Below are positions 60,421 through 64,000 of a stretch of DNA of 64,000 bases, in pieces. The position numbers were made by a program, and so were the translations under genes. How positions within the stretch are numbered: the stretch's first letter is position 1; every line of letters starts with the position of its first letter. The notes beneath the pieces were generated by a model. The model did not search any database, was not told the origin of the DNA, and saw nothing but the letters and a program-made list of their open reading frames with translations. Origin of the DNA: Shewanella atlantica (GTDB lineage: Bacteria > Pseudomonadota > Gammaproteobacteria > Enterobacterales > Shewanellaceae); NCBI RefSeq assembly GCF_003966265.1, contig NZ_RXNV01000004.1, positions 124,001-188,000 of the forward strand. Direction: 5' to 3'.

Positions 60421-61152
60421 ATGAAGAGTCAGCTTATCGTTGAAACGCCCACGCATAAATGGATTTACTTTGGCCGGGACCCGGAGAAGCCGGAAAAGAT
60501 CATAGACACGAATCAATACATGTTAGTTACCGACAAGAAAGCCCTGTTGATGGATCCCGGGGGAGTCGAGTTATTTGCGCCCATGTTAGCCAATATCGTT
60601 AAACATATTCCGCTCGAGCAGCTCACCCATCTCTTTGCGTCCCATCAGGACCCTGACATCATCTCATCCCTCGGGCTCTGGGATCAGACTCTGCCCGGTG
60701 CAAAGCTCTACTCTCCCTGGCTTTGGGAGGGCTTTATCAGGCACTTTGGCATGAGTAATATCACTTATGAACCGATACCCGATGAGGGAAGTCGTTTAGT
60801 GTTGGATCAAGTTGAGATACAACTTATCCCCGCACACTATCTTCACTCCTCAGGAAATATGCATGTTTATGATCCTGCAGCCAGAGTCTTGATGTGTGGC
60901 GACGTTGGCGCCGCATTGGAAGATCACGATGTGGATATTTTTGTCGATGACTTCGAGGCCCACACCAAGAAGATGAAATTCTTCCATCAACGCTGGATGC
61001 CCTCAAACAGGGCAAAAAATGAGTGGATTGAAAGAGTCAGAAAGCTCGACATCGATTTTATGTGTCCTCAGCATGGACGCATATTCAGGGGAGAACAAGT
61101 CACTCAGTTTCTCGATTGGTTTGAACAACTCGATGTCGGTAAGACGGGATAA
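60421..61152 (+). CDS. ODP-type (oxygen-binding di-iron) metallo-beta-lactamase-fold protein
   Basis: A 243-residue protein related to the beta-lactamase-like half of flavodiiron proteins. The metal site departs from hydrolases in the ODP way: H75-Q-D-P-D79 in place of HxHxDH, then H139/H142 (IPAHYLHSSGNMHVYD), D161 (MCGDVGAALE) and H218 (CPQHGRIFRG). It lacks a flavodoxin domain. ODP proteins from chemotaxis operons bind dioxygen at a di-iron centre and report it to the chemotaxis system. Here the chemotaxis-like neighbour supports that reading. AGGGAAG precedes the ATG, and a strong terminator follows. Confidence 0.75.
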   Translation: MKSQLIVETPTHKWIYFGRDPEKPEKIIDTNQYMLVTDKKALLMDPGGVELFAPMLANIVKHIPLEQLTHLFASHQDPDIISSLGLWDQTLPGAKLYSPWLWEGFIRHFGMSNITYEPIPDEGSRLVLDQVEIQLIPAHYLHSSGNMHVYDPAARVLMCGDVGAALEDHDVDIFVDDFEAHTKKMKFFHQRWMPSNRAKNEWIERVRKLDIDFMCPQHGRIFRGEQVTQFLDWFEQLDVGKTG

Positions 61153-61180
61153 CCCAGATACATCACTGATTCAAGTCATA

Positions 61181-61216
61181 AAAACGCCCGGTTTACTTTC
61201 ATAAACCGGGCGTTTT
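61181..61216. terminator. Bidirectional terminator
   Basis: AAAACGCCCGGTTT-actttcat-AAACCGGGCGTTTT, a 14-bp perfect stem with T-runs on both sides. It can serve the ODP gene and the convergent ydjA gene. Confidence 0.95.
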
Positions 61217-61258
61217 CTTTGACTATTACCGATTACTGTTAGTCTAAAAGATAATGGT

Positions 61259-61807
61259 TCAGAGATAACGAACGAAATGTGATCCTTCCCGACTCGCTTT
61301 TATCGGCGCCTTTACCGCTGGAGTCCCCAGGTACAGGAAGCCGACAATCTGATCACTCCCCCCGAGACCCAGCTGTCGATGAACATGCTTATCGAATGCC
61401 ATGTCACCTGTGCGCCATATGCCGCCAAGCCCTTGAGCAAAAGCCGCCTGTTGCATGGCCATCGCCGCACAGCCCGCTGCAAGCAACTGCTCAAGCTCTG
61501 GTACCTTCGGATGTGGTTTAGGTTTAGCTACGACTACGATGACCATAGGCGCGCGCAGTGGCATCCCTTTCACCTTACCTTGCAGGGTCTCATCGGCGCC
61601 ATTCTCTATCACAGCATTGAGAAAGACCTCACCCAGCCGGGATAAACCGTCTCCCTGAGCGATAATAAACTCCCATGGCTGTAGACCCCCATGGTCGGGC
61701 ACCCTTACGGCTGCATCCAAAATATTTTTTAATTGAGTCTCATCGGGGCCAGGCTCTACAAGGCGAGGAGATGACTGTCGGGTTAGCAGTAATTCGATGG
61801 CGTCCAA
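61259..61807 (-). CDS. ydjA: Nitroreductase YdjA
   Basis: A 182-residue FMN-dependent nitroreductase of the short YdjA type. Signatures: LLLTRQSSPRLVEPGPDETQ, AVRVPDHGGLQPWEFIIAQG, AAGCAAMAMQQAAFAQGLGG and GFLYLGTP. It starts at TTG 61807, supported by AAGGA eight bases upstream. YdjA reduces nitroaromatics weakly with NAD(P)H; its natural role is unclear. It converges with the ODP gene on a shared terminator. Confidence 0.92.
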   Translation of the reverse strand: MDAIELLLTRQSSPRLVEPGPDETQLKNILDAAVRVPDHGGLQPWEFIIAQGDGLSRLGEVFLNAVIENGADETLQGKVKGMPLRAPMVIVVVAKPKPHPKVPELEQLLAAGCAAMAMQQAAFAQGLGGIWRTGDMAFDKHVHRQLGLGGSDQIVGFLYLGTPAVKAPIKASREGSHFVRYL

Positions 61808-61935
61808 GCTGTTATCCTTGTTATACCGATAGGTATTATTATCAATTTAAAAATAGGATAACAAAGGTTTAAACGTAAATCCCACCAAATAGGTGGGATT
61901 TACAAAAATGTCATCATGACAGAGCAAAAACCGGG

Positions 61936-62532
61936 TTAATTGCCCTTATTGAAATGCTTGTCCACAAAGTAATCCAGGCTGGTGTAACGTCCACCTCCCA
62001 TAAAGAGCAGCGCCATCAACATGATGAAATAGGTAATAGCAAACTCGATCCCGTTGTTTAACACCACGAAATTGCCCGAACTTGTCAGCCACTCGTAGTT
62101 ACCATTTTCCTGCAGCAACTCTTTGGCTTTAGCCAACTTATCTCCCGCTGCGAGAACCTGCTCGTTGGCGAGCCAGGAATTAACATCTGCGATGGCCAAC
62201 CAACCGTTATCCCAGTGAACCGAAAAAGCGGCGACTAACATAGTGACCATTAAAGGAATCGAGACCAGGCGTGTGGCTAACCCGAGGATCAGAAGTATGC
62301 CCCCAAAGAACTCGGTGCCGGCAGCGAGTCCCACCATCACTTCAGGCATTGGCAGGCCGAGTCCCCAGTCGGGATTGCCAAACCAGGCGGCAGTATCACT
62401 GAAATGCGATAACTTGTTGTATCCAGCCTGCATCAACACGGGTGCGAGGTAGAGTCTGAGCGCCAGAGGAGCCAGACCTTCGACGTATTGGAGTAACCCT
62501 AAAATCTTTTGATATATTTTAACTAGTGGCAT
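61936..62532 (-). CDS. DoxX family membrane protein
   Basis: A 198-residue DoxX-like protein. The family opening LALRLYLAPVLMQAGYNKLS lies near residue 22, then the second helix GLAAGTEFFGGILLILGLAT and VSIPLMVTMLVAAFSVHWDN, and an additional late helix (IEFAITYFIMLMALLFMGGG). An inserted soluble loop of about 50 residues (LAIADVNSWLANEQVLAAGD and on) separates helices three and four, longer than in the minimal family members. DoxX proteins are linked to quinone or thiosulfate redox work, but the function here is unknown. Confidence 0.85.
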   Translation of the reverse strand: MPLVKIYQKILGLLQYVEGLAPLALRLYLAPVLMQAGYNKLSHFSDTAAWFGNPDWGLGLPMPEVMVGLAAGTEFFGGILLILGLATRLVSIPLMVTMLVAAFSVHWDNGWLAIADVNSWLANEQVLAAGDKLAKAKELLQENGNYEWLTSSGNFVVLNNGIEFAITYFIMLMALLFMGGGRYTSLDYFVDKHFNKGN

Positions 62533-62662
62533 CGCTAATCCTTTTTATCACTACTGTCACAATAGACCATCATGGATAGGAATAACTTTCATCAGACTTT
62601 AACTTTATGTCAACATTATCAAAATAACTAGAATTTGTTACCGAAGGGTCTGCGGATGGGCT

Positions 62663-63694
62663 TCAGCAGATAAGCGCGACAAAATCGTCGAAACAATCCA
62701 GGTACTCCTGAGAATTATGAGGGTTTTCCCCGGTATCGTTATTTTGAGCGGCAACGGCAATATCGCCACTGTCAGCCGCCATCAACAGAGACCAGCAAGC
62801 GGCAAAGACCCAATAGATATTTATTGCATCCGGCAGTGCCGTCTTCGCATCAGGGGTTAAGTTGGGGTGACCGTCCAGATAACCATCGATTAAAAAATGA
62901 CGCTGCGCAGTGGAAAGTGCATGAGTCGACAGGACCCCCGCGATATCGAACAGAGGATGAGAGGTGCAGGCATACTCAAAATCGATACAGTACAGCTTCC
63001 CCTCTTTGTACAGTAGATTATGAGGGTTGAGATCCCTATGACTGTATTGGTCTGAGCGCGAACAGGCATTGAGTCGGTCGAGCCAGATATTAATATCATC
63101 CTCTAATGCCAGCAATTCCAGATGACTCATTTGCCATTGAACCGCCAACTCCGAGTAGGGAAGGGTCGACAGCTTAGCTGCGATAAGCGCCAGTTTATCC
63201 CGATAGGTTTGCCACTGCTTAGTTACCCCCATAATATTTTCGGGGACAGGCAGACGAGATATACCTCTTAGAAAGGGTAACAACAGGGTTTCAGCATCGG
63301 GCCATAGCGTCGATTCATCAATCAAAGGGTGCGCTGGTTTTGCCGTTAATAAGCTACCCCACTGTGCTTCAGGAGCTTGCTGAACATACTCGCTAAGGTA
63401 ATAAGCATGGTCCTGACTGACATAAAACAACTTAGGTGCTAACCCCTGATTTGCTGCTATGTTCCAATTTCTCACTTCAGATTGACGATCACAGAGTTGA
63501 CTGCTCGCCGATGAGTTGACCCTGAGTACCCAGTCCAGCTCGCCATCGTTAATAAGAAAATTTTGATTACTCAGGCCATGAGCGAGCGGTGTCGCCACAC
63601 TCCCGTAAGTAAAGTTTAACCCCGCAAGCTTAAGCTCATCGATTACCGATGCCGGCAGCACTGACAGGAGGGTCTTTGTCTGAACTTTACTCAT
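62663..63694 (-). CDS. Choline/thiamine kinase-like phosphotransferase (APH family)
   Basis: A 343-residue small-molecule kinase with the aminoglycoside-phosphotransferase fold. The loop LSNQNFLINDGELDWVLRVN binds nucleotide, the catalytic loop is SHRDLNPHNLLY, and the Mg-binding segment is CIDFEYACTSHPLFDIAGVL. This is the COG0510 group of choline, ethanolamine and thiamine kinases. It follows a PnuC/PnuT-type transporter gene on the same strand by about 105 bp. PnuT transporters carry thiamine and need it trapped by phosphorylation, so thiamine kinase is a sensible guess, though choline kinase cannot be ruled out. Confidence 0.78.
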   Translation of the reverse strand: MSKVQTKTLLSVLPASVIDELKLAGLNFTYGSVATPLAHGLSNQNFLINDGELDWVLRVNSSASSQLCDRQSEVRNWNIAANQGLAPKLFYVSQDHAYYLSEYVQQAPEAQWGSLLTAKPAHPLIDESTLWPDAETLLLPFLRGISRLPVPENIMGVTKQWQTYRDKLALIAAKLSTLPYSELAVQWQMSHLELLALEDDINIWLDRLNACSRSDQYSHRDLNPHNLLYKEGKLYCIDFEYACTSHPLFDIAGVLSTHALSTAQRHFLIDGYLDGHPNLTPDAKTALPDAINIYWVFAACWSLLMAADSGDIAVAAQNNDTGENPHNSQEYLDCFDDFVALIC

Positions 63695-63799
63695 CTTTCA
63701 CGTTCCAGATAATCGGTGCATAACTGATAATAATACTGACTAAGCTTTGCCATTAATCATCGCTAAGACCATTTATTAAGACGATTCAATTAAACCAGT

Positions 63800-64000
63800 C
63801 TAATAAGAGAGAGCCCGACTCTGCTCACGCATGGTCGATTTCCATAAAAAGTATCCTCCGATAGCCATACCGACATAGAGAATGAATAACAATGACGTCA
63901 GCATCAGCCCTTTTTGCAAATACAGATAGATAGAAGCAAGATCTATGATGACCCAGTATAGCCAATTCTCTAACACTTTTTTGGCAACCAGATAGGTCGT
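63800..64000 (-). CDS. PnuC/PnuT family vitamin transporter, C-terminal end
   Basis: The last 66 codons of a gene that enters from beyond the window: TTYLVAKKVLENWLYWVIID, then LASIYLYLQKGLMLTSLLFI and YVGMAIGGYFLWKSTMREQ. The ENWLYW motif and the two final helices are diagnostic of PnuC-like transporters, which import nicotinamide riboside (PnuC) or thiamine (PnuT) by facilitated diffusion. The kinase gene behind it suggests the imported vitamin is phosphorylated at once. Confidence 0.85.
   Translation of the reverse strand, partial: TTYLVAKKVLENWLYWVIIDLASIYLYLQKGLMLTSLLFILYVGMAIGGYFLWKSTMREQSRALSY

Noticed and set aside
61805-61835. ATACCGATAGGTAT near the ydjA start as an operator
   Set aside because: A similar word forms the centre of the hairpin at 51387-51420, so it may be a common short palindrome of this genome and not a specific operator.

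Overview
The window looks like a chromosomal segment of a marine gammaproteobacterium, most probably Shewanella. Supporting signs are the gene set (ydbH-ynbE-ydbL, dcuA under a CRP-like box, a small periplasmic tetraheme cytochrome c, YibE/F, a PnuC/PnuT-type transporter), moderate GC content and many compact intergenic repeats. The species cannot be fixed from the sequence alone. No rRNA, tRNA or CRISPR array was seen.

Layout. 1-13 kb: the 5' part of a PAS chemoreceptor, two divergent exported peptidases (M20 and M3/Dcp), a membrane protein, a DUF938 methyltransferase, a lipoprotein 5'-nucleotidase, YibE/F, and an acyl-CoA dehydrogenase with a chemoreceptor relic at its tail. 13-23 kb: hexose-6-phosphate mutarotase, the ydbH-ynbE-ydbL envelope operon, dcuA, a GNAT, a DUF2087 protein and an eIF-2B-like protein. 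22.8-30 kb: a reductase locus. One arm is a minus-strand run of periplasmic tetraheme cytochrome c, Tat-exported old-yellow-enzyme flavoprotein, porin and LysR regulator. The other is divergent gloA-nemA followed by an EamA exporter. 30-38 kb: an OmpR-type two-component system, a periplasmic DJ-1/PfpI protein and a LolD/FtsX-type ABC transporter. A near-identical 18-bp box (ATTTCACATCNGTTTCAC) lies about 45-50 bp before three local transcription units, which suggests one small regulon.

38-45.5 kb is accessory DNA. It holds a complete group II intron (38201-40361), an SDR/hydrolase/AraC trio, an IS1111-type IS110 element (43417-45010) and three copies of a roughly 90-bp structured repeat whose hairpin stems change sequence but stay paired. 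45.5-51 kb: racemase, YfcE, an iron alcohol dehydrogenase, an exported M43 metalloprotease, two tiny ORFs with good ribosome-binding sites, and a coiled-coil membrane protein. 51.4-56.9 kb: one tightly overlapping operon encoding an ABC ATPase, three consecutive membrane-fusion (adaptor) proteins and a MacB-like permease. 57-64 kb: small envelope proteins, two GNATs, a putative oxygen-binding di-iron (ODP-type) metallo-beta-lactamase protein with a helical chemotaxis-like partner, YdjA, DoxX, and an APH-type kinase behind the 3' end of a PnuC/PnuT transporter.

The most promising systems are the periplasmic ene-reductase locus, the three-box two-component regulon, the triple-adaptor ABC operon and the covarying repeat family. 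Short imperfect tandem repeats (12-22 bp units) recur in at least eight intergenic spots, which is itself unusual.
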